NCBI GenBank assembly: GCA_022605955.1
Contig: JAKCOZ010000003.1
Span: 52,452,179-52,516,178 of the forward strand
Origin: Rallus limicola
Lineage: Eukaryota > Chordata > Aves > Gruiformes > Rallidae
Direction of reading: 5' to 3'
Length of the DNA stretch: 64,000 nt
Below, piece by piece: positions 57,201 to 64,000 of the stretch. Both the position numbers and the translations under genes were made by a program. Position 1 is the first letter of the stretch, and each line of letters begins with the position of its first letter. Below the pieces are notes generated by a model. It ran no database searches, had not been told where the DNA came from, and saw nothing but the letters and a program-made list of their open reading frames with translations.

Positions 57201-58374
57201 GAATCAGAATCTGTCAGTTTGACTTTTATTATTGAGATTAAAGAAGTGGAAGGAAAACAAGCCCAAAAGTTGCTTGCACTCTTAATTCTATCAGTAATGC
57301 ATCATGCTGATTATGTGTTGAAGACAGAGTGAATCCAGCCCTAGGGAAGATATATTCTCCCAACTTGGATGAGCCTTTCATTAATTGCCTGGGGTATGTT
57401 TACCTTGCTGACTTCATTGCACTTCAGAGAAATCTGGTTTAAACCTGTTTGCATGGAGTTCTCTGTGGTTTGATCTGATGAGTGTTTTGCTGTACTGCTG
57501 GATGCTTTCCAGTAGCTGAGCTAGCTCAGGGATCTCATTGGTGTTAACACTCCGAAGACTACATATATCCTTATATATATAATACAAATAAAGATGGTGC
57601 TTTAATGATACTACGCTTTGGTGAATTCCTAGACCAGTTGCAGCACTCCCAGAAACATAATCTTGGGAACATAATCCTTCATGTATTAAAAGAAGGAAAG
57701 CAATGCTATTCCCATGGAGACAAAACATAAATAAATTTTTTATAGTTGTAAAGATGAGTGGTAAGGCAGGAAGTTGCTTTGCCTTTCTTTATGCCCTGGT
57801 TTGTAAGCAGCAGTTCTTAAACTTCTACAGATATTTTTCCTCTGGTAGCTTAAGTGACTTCTTAACAACAATGTTCACAGAGCAAATTATTCCTTTCCCC
57901 TGCCTTCAGGTTCAGGGACCTGTAGATTCACAGCCTCACAACAATCAATTCCTGCCTCAAAAATGCTTTCTGGTTAAACCGTTACGAAGGAGAAAAGCTT
58001 TTATGTGTAAATCCTTAATTAATCTAACAGTCTGTGCTGGGTAGGGTATTCTGAGAAAGTTTGCCTGGAGAGTGTGGTAACTGTTTTCAGGCATTTTGTG
58101 CTTCTTGATTAAAATATCTGCATTGGTCATGGTCAAAGGTAAGACAGATAATTCCATTTCAACATGGAGGTCCTTGCTTCTGACAGTGAACTCCACTTCG
58201 TCCTCTGCATTTTGGAATTATTTGATACAAAAAAGTAAGTTATTAACACTTTTTTTTTCTCCCTTAGAATTTAGAATTCTGTTCCCTCAGCTTACAGGGA
58301 TTCTGACACTTGCCTTCTTCATCCACAATTGTGTCATCACACTTCTTCAAAATAACAGGAATCAAGAAAAAAAT
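36153..58374 (+). CDS. SLC38A9: SLC38A9 lysosomal arginine sensor/transporter, first ten coding exons (3' part outside window)
   Basis: Eleven-pass lysosomal membrane protein that senses luminal arginine, binds Ragulator-Rag GTPases through its cytosolic N-terminus to activate mTORC1, and exports essential amino acids (family knowledge). Ten exons with perfect phase joining give 387 codons: 36153-36256, 45028-45160, 45514-45635, 45780-45843, 45952-46045, 46671-46841, 49435-49494, 51051-51248, 54172-54279 and 58268-58374. Residues 1-119 are the cytosolic domain with [16 protein letters not shown] and IAPDHVLP, the Rag-Ragulator contact region in human. TM1 is near 121-139 ([18 protein letters not shown]), TM2 near 144-168, TM3 near 187-222, a glycosylatable luminal loop near 230-295, TM4 near 296-312, TM5 near 316-338 and TM6 near 358-382. 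Human SLC38A9 has 561 residues, so TM7-11 are beyond 64 kb. The N-terminal 20 residues differ from human. Confidence 0.96.
36257..40109. other. SLC38A9 intron 2, first part, nothing recognised
   Basis: AT-rich intron sequence with T runs near 37070 and 38610. No CR1, LTR, RNA gene or coding block recognised. Confidence 0.5.
40110..40410 (+). mobile_element. CR1 LINE 3' end fragment
   Basis: 'ggcacaggctgcccagagaa', 'tggcagtgttcaaggccagg', 'gctggatgggcctctgggc' and 'ttccagcccaaaac' end in 'tctgtgattctatgat', the CR1 tail. Same subfamily as the antisense copy at 8720. Sense to SLC38A9. Confidence 0.9.
40530..41088 (+). mobile_element. CR1 LINE 3' end fragment, second copy
   Basis: 'ctctgccctggtgagacctc', 'tgtccagttctgggcccctc', 'gaggagactgaggggtgacc' and 'gaggtcccttccaactccta' end 'gtgtgattctgtgattg'. 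The older RT C-terminal region is frame-broken. It lies 120 bases downstream of the previous copy in the same orientation. Confidence 0.9.
41089..45027. other. SLC38A9 intron 2, last part, nothing firm
   Basis: AT-rich intron. It holds the longest non-repeat frame I noticed in the window, 152 codons at 44088-44546, with no recognisable domain and no splice support. I treat it as chance. Confidence 0.5.
45028..45160 (+). CDS. SLC38A9: SLC38A9 exon 3, Rag-Ragulator-binding part of the N-terminal domain
   Basis: This 133-bp exon has acceptor ccttcag|ACCATT after a strong pyrimidine tract and donor CACTG|gtaagg. It encodes [20 protein letters not shown] and [20 protein letters not shown]. The IHYYSRL block, including the Ile, Tyr and Leu reported to matter for Rag-Ragulator binding in human, is intact. 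Confidence 0.97.
45514..45635 (+). CDS. SLC38A9: SLC38A9 exon 4
   Basis: This 122-bp exon has acceptor ttgttag|ATTGCT and donor ACAAT|gtatgt. It encodes [20 protein letters not shown] and [12 protein letters not shown]. The two prolines of IAPDHVxP are conserved. It leaves AT for the Ile completed by exon 5. Confidence 0.96.
45780..45843 (+). CDS. SLC38A9: SLC38A9 exon 5, transmembrane segment 1
   Basis: This 64-bp exon has acceptor tcttcccag|ATTTATG and donor AAACAG|gtaaaa. It encodes [20 protein letters not shown] plus Q, the unwound TM1 that forms part of the substrate site, nearly identical to human. Confidence 0.97.
45952..46045 (+). CDS. SLC38A9: SLC38A9 exon 6, transmembrane segment 2
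   Basis: This 94-bp exon has acceptor cttaacag|GCAGGC and donor GATAC|gtaaga. It encodes [20 protein letters not shown] then [11 protein letters not shown]. The last base joins CT of exon 7 to give Pro. Confidence 0.96.
46046..46670. other. SLC38A9 intron 6, nothing recognised
   Basis: AT-rich intron. A 105-codon minus-strand frame overlapping exon 7 is a shadow. Confidence 0.6.
46671..46841 (+). CDS. SLC38A9: SLC38A9 exon 7, transmembrane segment 3
   Basis: This 171-bp exon has acceptor tcttcttcag|CTTTAA and donor TATACA|gtaagt. It encodes [20 protein letters not shown], then [20 protein letters not shown] and [16 protein letters not shown]. It is phase 1 at both ends. Confidence 0.97.
46842..49434. 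other. SLC38A9 intron 7, nothing recognised
   Basis: AT-rich intron of 2.6 kb with short A and C runs near 48090 and 48220. No repeat family or coding block recognised. Confidence 0.5.
49435..49494 (+). CDS. SLC38A9: SLC38A9 exon 8, luminal loop
   Basis: This 60-bp exon has acceptor tattttcag|ACTTTG and donor AACAAAG|gtaaga. It encodes [22 protein letters not shown] and NGS are potential N-glycosylation sites in the large luminal loop, a fast-evolving part of the protein. Confidence 0.93.
49495..51050. other. SLC38A9 intron 8, nothing recognised
   Basis: Intron sequence without recognisable repeats; frames on both strands near 50.2-50.5 kb have no support. Confidence 0.5.
51051..51248 (+). 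CDS. SLC38A9: SLC38A9 exon 9, luminal loop and transmembrane segment 4
   Basis: This 198-bp exon has acceptor tttcttttag|TGATTT and donor CCTAG|gtgggt. It encodes [40 protein letters not shown] and [20 protein letters not shown] and NST add further potential glycosylation sites. FEKWWDKS is conserved with human. Confidence 0.97.
51380..51466 (+). mobile_element. CR1 3' end fragment abutting an inverted CR1
   Basis: 'ctggaggttggtggccctgc' and 'tggggtcccttccaacccat' end 'accattctatgattg', the CR1 tail in sense orientation. It is immediately followed by a reversed CR1 tail. Confidence 0.75.
51461..52330 (-). mobile_element. CR1 LINE 3' half, antisense
   Basis: Starting at 'attggaaaagacccttaag' it carries reversed CR1 blocks in order: 'ccagtccaactgttaacct', 'ccaggcagcctgttccaatg', 'cttttctccaggctaaataa', 'cccttctctggacacactcc' and 'gatgctgttggccttcttgg'. 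The right edge is approximate. Antisense to SLC38A9 in intron 9. Confidence 0.85.
52331..54171. other. SLC38A9 intron 9, last part, nothing recognised
   Basis: AT-rich intron; no repeat family or coding block recognised. Confidence 0.5.
54172..54279 (+). CDS. SLC38A9: SLC38A9 exon 10, transmembrane segment 5
   Basis: This 108-bp exon has acceptor tcttttctag|GTACGA and donor TACCAG|gtaaga. It encodes [20 protein letters not shown] then [15 protein letters not shown]. Phase 1 joins give Gly before it and Glu after it. Confidence 0.96.
54280..56164. other. SLC38A9 intron 10, first part, nothing recognised
   Basis: AT-rich intron. The 105-codon plus-strand frame at 55156-55473 has no splice support or recognised similarity. 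Confidence 0.5.
56170..56692 (-). mobile_element. Solo LTR, avian ERVL-like family 'A', with 5-bp target duplication
   Basis: The plus strand starts 'tgttgtgatttaact' and ends 'ccagctggaactaggata'. TGACC flanks both sides (56165-56169 and 56693-56697), a 5-bp target-site duplication, so this is a solo LTR left by recombination between two LTRs. Markers are 'cccagtgggatggagtacag', 'cttgtgggttgagataaaaa', 'atggtatggaacatcccatt' and 'ctgggaagctgaaaactcct'. The terminal dinucleotide TG has decayed to TA in the reversed reading. No retroviral gene is present. Confidence 0.88.
56698..58267. other. SLC38A9 intron 10, last part
   Basis: AT-rich intron. A minus-strand frame at 57728-57414 looks coding-like at its C-terminal end and is listed as a finding. 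No repeat family recognised. Confidence 0.5.
58268..58374 (+). CDS. SLC38A9: SLC38A9 exon 11, transmembrane segment 6; last exon found
   Basis: This 107-bp exon has acceptor tctcccttag|AATTTA and donor AAAAAT|gtaagt. It encodes [20 protein letters not shown] then [15 protein letters not shown]. It ends in phase 0. The next human block (VRDLCIAYMLVTLTYLY) was not found before 64 kb. Confidence 0.96.
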
Positions 58375-59175
58375 GTAAGTAATTTCGTAAGACTGTACTG
58401 ATTTCTGTCTAGATTGCTGGATGACACTGATTTTTTCCCGTCTGCTTCTCTTGAAATTGATCCAGGGACTGTAATAGCTTCAGAAAATGTAACTTGCTGT
58501 TGTGATCTGGTAAGAAATCAGTTATACATAGTTGTAACTGGCTACCAATGTATAACAGATGCATTACAGATTTATTCAGATAGAAGCCTTGAGGACTATT
58601 CCAGATTTATTTGTGGTCAGGCTGGTATTAAATGGCCAAATTACACACAAGAGGCAAAAAGTTTGACAGTGATGGAGGACTCTAGAAAAACTGACCAATT
58701 TTGGAATGAAAAATGCTGGAGAATTTGGGACATGGGGCTGATTTTAGCAGAGTCCTGAACCAATAACCTTGGGGTCTATATAATAACTTTCTCAGAGTTG
58801 GTTTGGTAGTTTTATGTCACAATCCAAGTCAAAGTTCATAGGGAAACTTGACCTTATTTAGGAAAGCCGCGAGCTTGAAACCTGGGTTGGGAACCTTTGT
58901 GATCTGTAGCATTTGGGCTGCTCCTTTACCCTAGAGAAAGATGCATACTAGTCATCCAGTTGCAAATGCATTTTTTCTCAGTATCTTCCCATTGTAAAAA
59001 ACAAAACAGCATACATGATACAGAGTCCTACAGTATATTTTTACTGCAATTATTTTGATTTCATTATTTTTTTTCTCCCTACTTCCCTGGATTCTTGTCC
59101 AGCTTCATTAAAATTTTAGCTGTAAAGGTAACTACAGTAACAAGATTTAAGAGTATTAGTTCTATGAAAAAACAG
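58375..59175. other. SLC38A9 intron 11, first part
   Basis: AT-rich intron. A plus-strand frame of 114 codons at 58414-58758 follows the exon 11 donor closely but lacks an acceptor and resembles no SLC38A9 segment. Confidence 0.45.
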
Positions 59176-59177
59176 TG

Positions 59178-59290
59178 AAGAATCTCAGAATGGTTGAGTT
59201 TGGAAGGGATCTCTGAATGTCATCTTGTGATCTAACTCCCTTGCTCAAGCAAGGCCACCTACAGCCAGTTTCCTGTACAACACATCAGAT
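59178..59290 (-). mobile_element. CR1 3' tail fragment, antisense, diverged
   Basis: 'gaatctcagaatggttgag', 'ttggaagggatctctgaatg' and 'ctcaagcaaggccacctaca' match the reversed CR1 3' end with many changes. Confidence 0.65.
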
Positions 59291-62200
59291 AAAATAGATC
59301 TGATTTGATTATTTAGAGGTGAAGTGCAGATTATGTGCCAATGCAGGGAGATGACCTTTTGATTTTGTAATCTGCAAAGTTACTTTGTTGTCCTGTATGA
59401 ACCAAGGGCAGCTAGTACAAAGGAGCCAGGAATTCTCTGGAAAGCTTGTTGGGGTTTATGGGCATTTCTGACAATAGCCCAAACTAAGAGGGGGTTAGCG
59501 GAACTCTGCAGAAAGAAAAGGAAGACAGCTTCTTCTCACTTTTCTTAAGAAAATCTTAGTGTGGAAAAATCAAAGATTTCTCTCTTGCTTTCAAATTCTG
59601 AAGGCGCGGTCACACCAGTAATCAGCTCTGTATGCAGAGGTGGCCTAATGCCTCCCTGTCATCTTCAGGACTTTTCCTGTGGCTTTTCCCCCTCCATTTA
59701 CATTGGAGCAATCAATCAGCTACAAAGTTGCAAAGCACCTGGAATCTTCTGCAGCTTGCCCTTCCTGTGTTAAGACGGAAGAAACTGCTGCCTGCATTTC
59801 AATCAGCTTTTCTGAATGTTCTCCCTTGGAGCCAAAGTTGAATTTTTAAGTCAGCCCTAGCAAGCCCTTGACTAGGCTCGAATTCCAGGAAAGAGCACCT
59901 TTAAGTGTGGTAGGAAAGGTTTGTAATGGGAAACCAAATCTGTTCATAGTTATTCTAGTTGATTTGGCTAAAGATTCCCTTCCCTATTTGCAGCTGTGCA
60001 GGACCCTTTTACTTAGGCTTTGAAAAGGACACAGTTTACCAAATGTTAATGAAGCACTGGTGCTCTTGAGGAGCTGTTTTGTGATTATTTCACGAAGGTA
60101 CTGGGCTAGCTGGTAGCTTTACATCTGTATAGGGGTCTCAACTTACATAGTAAGTCACTGTGTGAGAGTGTTTTTTCCTAAGTATTTGCATCAAGATGCT
60201 TTCTTGTGTCAGTACAGGAGACCTCCACCGTTTTACACATCAACAAGGAAACATGTCATTTCCATTACAAGCCAGAAAAGTGCTGGTTTAGTTTTGAGCA
60301 AAACTTGCTGGAATTACTGGTCATAAAAGCAGTTCTTTAGGGAGGTGGAAAAAAAAAGACAAACAATAGCATCCCTTTTTTGGAATCAGAAATCCAAAAC
60401 AATAGTAGCTTCCATTCTGGTCACAGGTGTGTATCACTGTCCAAAGCCAAAACACACATGAAGGGAGGATTCCTCCGGCTGCTATTCTGGTATAGTGGTG
60501 TGGGTGTGAGAAAAGCAGTGCCTTGGAGTAAGCCAGATGTCAGCAGCACAGTCTGGAGATGCCTGTGAGCAGGGTTCTTAGTCTGCAGTTCAAAGCTGAG
60601 CTCTCTGTTCCCACTTTCCACTGCTGCCCCCTCATATTTATCAGTGTAAGTAAGTTTTTTGTGCACTGCGCAGTCAACTGGCTTGGAAATTGACTGCTTA
60701 GAAAATGAACACAGCCACAAAAGGGTGGTTCAGGCTTTTTTTTTCTTGCTTCACATCTGTGATGTGATCCCTGAGCAAATGTACAAATGCTGCACAAGCC
60801 TAGAGTGTGATCTACAGGTGTGAATGTGCTAGTGCTGTCTCCTGGCAGTTGTGTCTGGACCTGCCTGGGGGAAAGTCTGGGACCTGTTTCTTGTCCAGGT
60901 GGTAACTGAAAATGTCATGGAGCTGTGGATGATTCTTGATTTCTGCAATATTGTAACATGGTTTATTCCCTGTAAGCACGAGGGAGCTTCCATTCATACT
61001 GCCCTTCCAATTGGTTTCTCTTTCCAGGCAAAATAGCGCAGAGTGTAATGCATCTTACTTACTTGTTGTCCTGGTAAATGTTATTACTTGCATTTTTAAC
61101 ACTTTGTTCTGTGCATCTGACCAGAAAAGCTGGTCATCAATAACTGCAACTACCATATGTTCTCCAACTTCTACCTCAAAATCTGCCTCTTCAGATGTAC
61201 TTGACAGGGGCTTGGCACGTGGCAAGCTGTGATCCCTATGGACTGTGACCTGCATATTATCTCTGATCCCCCTACTACTTCCTCCTTTCAACCTTTTTTT
61301 TCTACGTTTGAATCTTAGATTTTAAATTTGAGGTGTGAGGACTGCCGTATTCCTTTGCTTTGGCAGCTTCCACCACAGTGATGTCCATTCTGAATATAAA
61401 CATTTTACTATAAAATTTAAAATAGCTAAATGTGATTGATGTATTACTTAAAATTAATCTTTTTATCTCTCTCCATGTGTCCTTTGGTTTTATCTGGAAT
61501 TACACTGTCTAAACAGTATTATAGTCAAGGTCTTCAGGGAGTGAACCCAAGTCTCCTGAAAAGTAATGAACAGTAATCAAAAGTTGTTACATACACAAAG
61601 GCACACTCCTGAACAAAGATAGCCATCTCATACGCAGAACCAGATGTTTGCAAGGGAGCCGAAGAAGTAAGAGAAGTAGTAAGTTAGGTTTCCAAGTTGT
61701 CTTCCTTGCTGCCTACAGAGTGTTCTTTGTGTGGTGACAGCATCTGAAGACAAGGGTCTGTCGTGTTACATGCTATAAAAGCACAGTATAAAAATTACCT
61801 CAGCACTTAGTTTCAGTACATAGAGCCTTAAGAACTGTAGGAAAGTGAACTGGTTAGTATAATCAGAGTTAATAGCACACCAGCCATCTATCCTTAATCA
61901 AGTGTAGCCCAAATGAAGCAGTAAGCATTTGTTTCCAACTGCTTGCAACTGCAAATACTCGTTTTTAGTTTTACAGGTGGTTCTAGAGCTTATATGTAGG
62001 TTGAGTAAAATTAACAACTGCAAGTTGCTATGTTTTCTTTATGCTTTAGGAATACACCTAAAATACCAAATTATAACAAATGAAAACAGGTTTTGTCAGA
62101 AGATACACCGTAAGGATGTCTTCGGTGCAGTTTGAAGTCTAAGTCCAGTCTTCAAGAAATGAGTCTGTGTCTCTCTATAAAACCACCTGATTAGTCTCTG

Positions 62201-63164
62201 GTTCCTGTGGTTAGTGGAAATTACTCATAAGTATCTATAAGAAATCTATATGATCAGATTTAGTATTCCTAAAATCACCTTTTAAGATGGGTATTTTTTG
62301 CTTTTGAAGATGTAGGTGTTATGTAAAAACCTGTGCAGCTTCTCATGACAGGGAGGAGAAATTCTAGGAGTAATTTAAAGAAAATGCAGTACCTCAACCT
62401 CTGATGGAGGTTCTCATGCTCAATGACCAATGTGAAAGACTAGAGAAGTATCTTCCTGCTGCATGTAACTGGTCAGCAGGAGGAGGAGGTTGCAGCTGGA
62501 AGTGTGAAGTTTGTGGGGGGGCTTGAGGGCCTGGGGTGTAGTTAACAGTGTATTGTTGTCTGATGAGAAATGCCATTGGCCTTTTGCAGGCTGATAGGAA
62601 AAAGGCATCTTCTGCCACAAAAGCATTGGCAAAATGAGGAGGAGATTCTAGATCCCTCACTAAATACTACCTGCCTTCTAAAATTTTCTTACTTTTCTCA
62701 GGGACCACCTTGCCCTCAGAAGACCTCAGAAAGATATAGGATATACTTCTTCTATCACCGAGACAGTATGAAGATAGACTTAAGGAAACATTCCCATGCA
62801 CAGATGTGTGAGCAAGCTTTGCCCACTCTCAGTGAGCTGGCTGGAGGCCATGGTTATGATCCTGGTCTGGAAGCCGTATAGTGCTTTGCCTGATCTAGTA
62901 AGGCTTGCTTTTCAGTCACAGGAAAATAGGGTCATGTATAGAAGCGTTACTAGTAATCCTTTAAGTAGCTGATTCTTAGCAACAACTGGACAAATGGTTC
63001 GCTATAAGGTAACGTGTGTTTTGTAGTGTGAAGCTTAGCTTATGCAGAGTATAGTTAGTTAATAACTAGAAATAAATGGCCTCCCAATTTACTTCCAAAA
63101 AAGGAATTAATGTGGAAGAATAATGCATTAAGTACATTGCTATGTGGTCACTAGCTCACTCAGA

Positions 63165-63196
63165 GATAGGTAGGTAGGTAGATGGATAGATAGATA
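63165..63196. repeat. Tetranucleotide microsatellite (GATA/GGTA)n
   Basis: 'gataggtaggtaggtagatg' continues as 'gatagatagata', an imperfect 4-bp tandem of about eight units in SLC38A9 intron 11. Confidence 0.9.
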
Positions 63197-63665
63197 CAGA
63201 TTCGACAATTTCATAAGGTTTCTGAACAGATTTCCTGGTTATTTTCCAATTTTAAATTTTTCTTACATTTTTTTGTATGTGTGTATTTGAAAATCTTTTA
63301 ATATACTAGAAACTTTATAAATATAGTAAAAACTGTCAGAAGTTAACAAATTAAGGTTTAAATCCATGTTTAGGTAGATGCAACATAGTTTTTCATACGA
63401 AGAACGCTCTTCTAAAATCTTTTCGTTCACTTACTGGGGTGTTTACAAAAATCCAGTAATGAAGTAGATAGGTATTTTTAAATGAAAGAGAGTAATTATA
63501 AAATACAGTGCTAAAGCTAAAGGATGTATATACCTTTATGCCTATCTATGCCTGTTTTGTTTGTGGTTTATTTGTGGGTTTTTATTTAATGATGTGTTAA
63601 CTGTATCTCCTATTACCACACCATTCATACAGAAGACTGATGTATTAGTTTCTGGTTTGGAACCA

Positions 63666-63686
63666 GTGTGTGTGTGTGTGTGTGTG
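63666..63686. repeat. (GT)n dinucleotide microsatellite
   Basis: An uninterrupted GT run of about ten units. Confidence 0.9.
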
Positions 63687-64000
63687 CATCATCCTCTTAG
63701 ATTTCAGAGCAGCTACTTAAATATCTGCAGTTGGGAAGGCTGTGTCCTAAGGCTCTTGTTAGGAATTGGTGAGTGTAAGAAAGTAGAGGGGGGTTCTTGT
63801 TGATTTTGGTAACTACTATGTGTCAGTGCACCCAGCAGTAACATGCTACACCTGCTGGCATATCTGCTCTGTGGTGCCTTTTCTGGATGTGGATAGATGC
63901 ATAGTACCTGTCCAGCTCCATGTTTGGAGTATCTTCTTGCAGCTTTCTGATGTGATCCAGGACCAGATTTGAAGTCCACATTCAATAATAGAAAGTAAAA

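Larger units (their letters stand above)
59291..64000. other. SLC38A9 intron 11, no SLC38A9 exon recognised
   Basis: 4.7 kb of AT-rich sequence with two microsatellites. A minus-strand coding-like frame at 61291-61055 is listed as a finding. The expected TM7 exon was searched for by eye and not seen. Confidence 0.5.

Noticed and set aside
58414..58758. 114-codon plus-strand ORF just after SLC38A9 exon 11.
   Set aside because: Considered as an alternative terminal exon, but reading through the exon 11 donor meets a stop after a few codons, no acceptor precedes the frame, and it does not resemble SLC38A9.
62394..62660. Minus-strand ORF rich in Pro and Gln (QAPPQTSHFQLQPPPPAD).
   Set aside because: Low-complexity composition from a CTG/GGA-rich stretch; no splice sites or family match.
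63165..63686. Short tandem repeats considered as a CRISPR or satellite array.
   Set aside because: They are simple 4-bp and 2-bp microsatellites with no spacers; CRISPR does not apply to a bird genome.

Overview
This is a window of a bird nuclear genome. It carries intron-rich vertebrate genes with GT-AG splice sites, many CR1 LINE copies ending in the avian 'ttctatgattctgtga' type tail, and LTRs of avian endogenous retroviruses. I see no prokaryotic or organellar content. The species cannot be named from the sequence; the repeat types suit a neoavian bird.

Two genes are arranged head to head. On the minus strand, from about 25.16 kb down past the left edge, lies DDX4 (vasa; CVH in chicken), the germline DEAD-box RNA helicase. 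Thirteen coding exons can be placed between 24944 and 1362. Most splice phases join cleanly into one 480-codon frame, covering the N-terminal low-complexity region, RecA-like domain 1 (Q motif, motifs I, Ia, GG, Ib, II, III) and the start of domain 2 (motif IV). The C-terminal exons lie outside the window. On the plus strand, from a CpG-rich promoter near 28.0-28.8 kb to past the right edge, lies SLC38A9, the lysosomal arginine sensor/transporter upstream of mTORC1. Ten coding exons (36153-58374) join into a 387-codon frame. They cover the Ragulator/Rag-binding N-terminal domain and about transmembrane segments 1-6; the remainder lies beyond 64 kb.

Layout: 1-25 kb is DDX4 exons and introns, with a dense cluster of nested CR1 and LTR insertions at 11.4-23.7 kb. 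25.0-25.45 kb is the DDX4 CpG promoter with two CACGTG boxes and a CCAAT box. 25.45-28 kb is intergenic with one CR1. 28.0-28.8 kb is the SLC38A9 CpG promoter and non-coding exon 1. 28.8-64 kb is SLC38A9 exons and introns with scattered CR1 copies and one solo LTR that keeps its target-site duplication.

The two genes share no pathway: DDX4 acts in germ granules and piRNA/translation control, SLC38A9 at the lysosome. No new multi-gene system is visible. The points most worth checking are a DxxxLL sorting-like motif at the SLC38A9 N-terminus, an unbroken T28 tract at the acceptor of its start-codon exon, the paired E-boxes in the DDX4 promoter, the fast-changing DDX4 N-terminal exons, and two unexplained coding-like minus-strand frames inside SLC38A9 introns.
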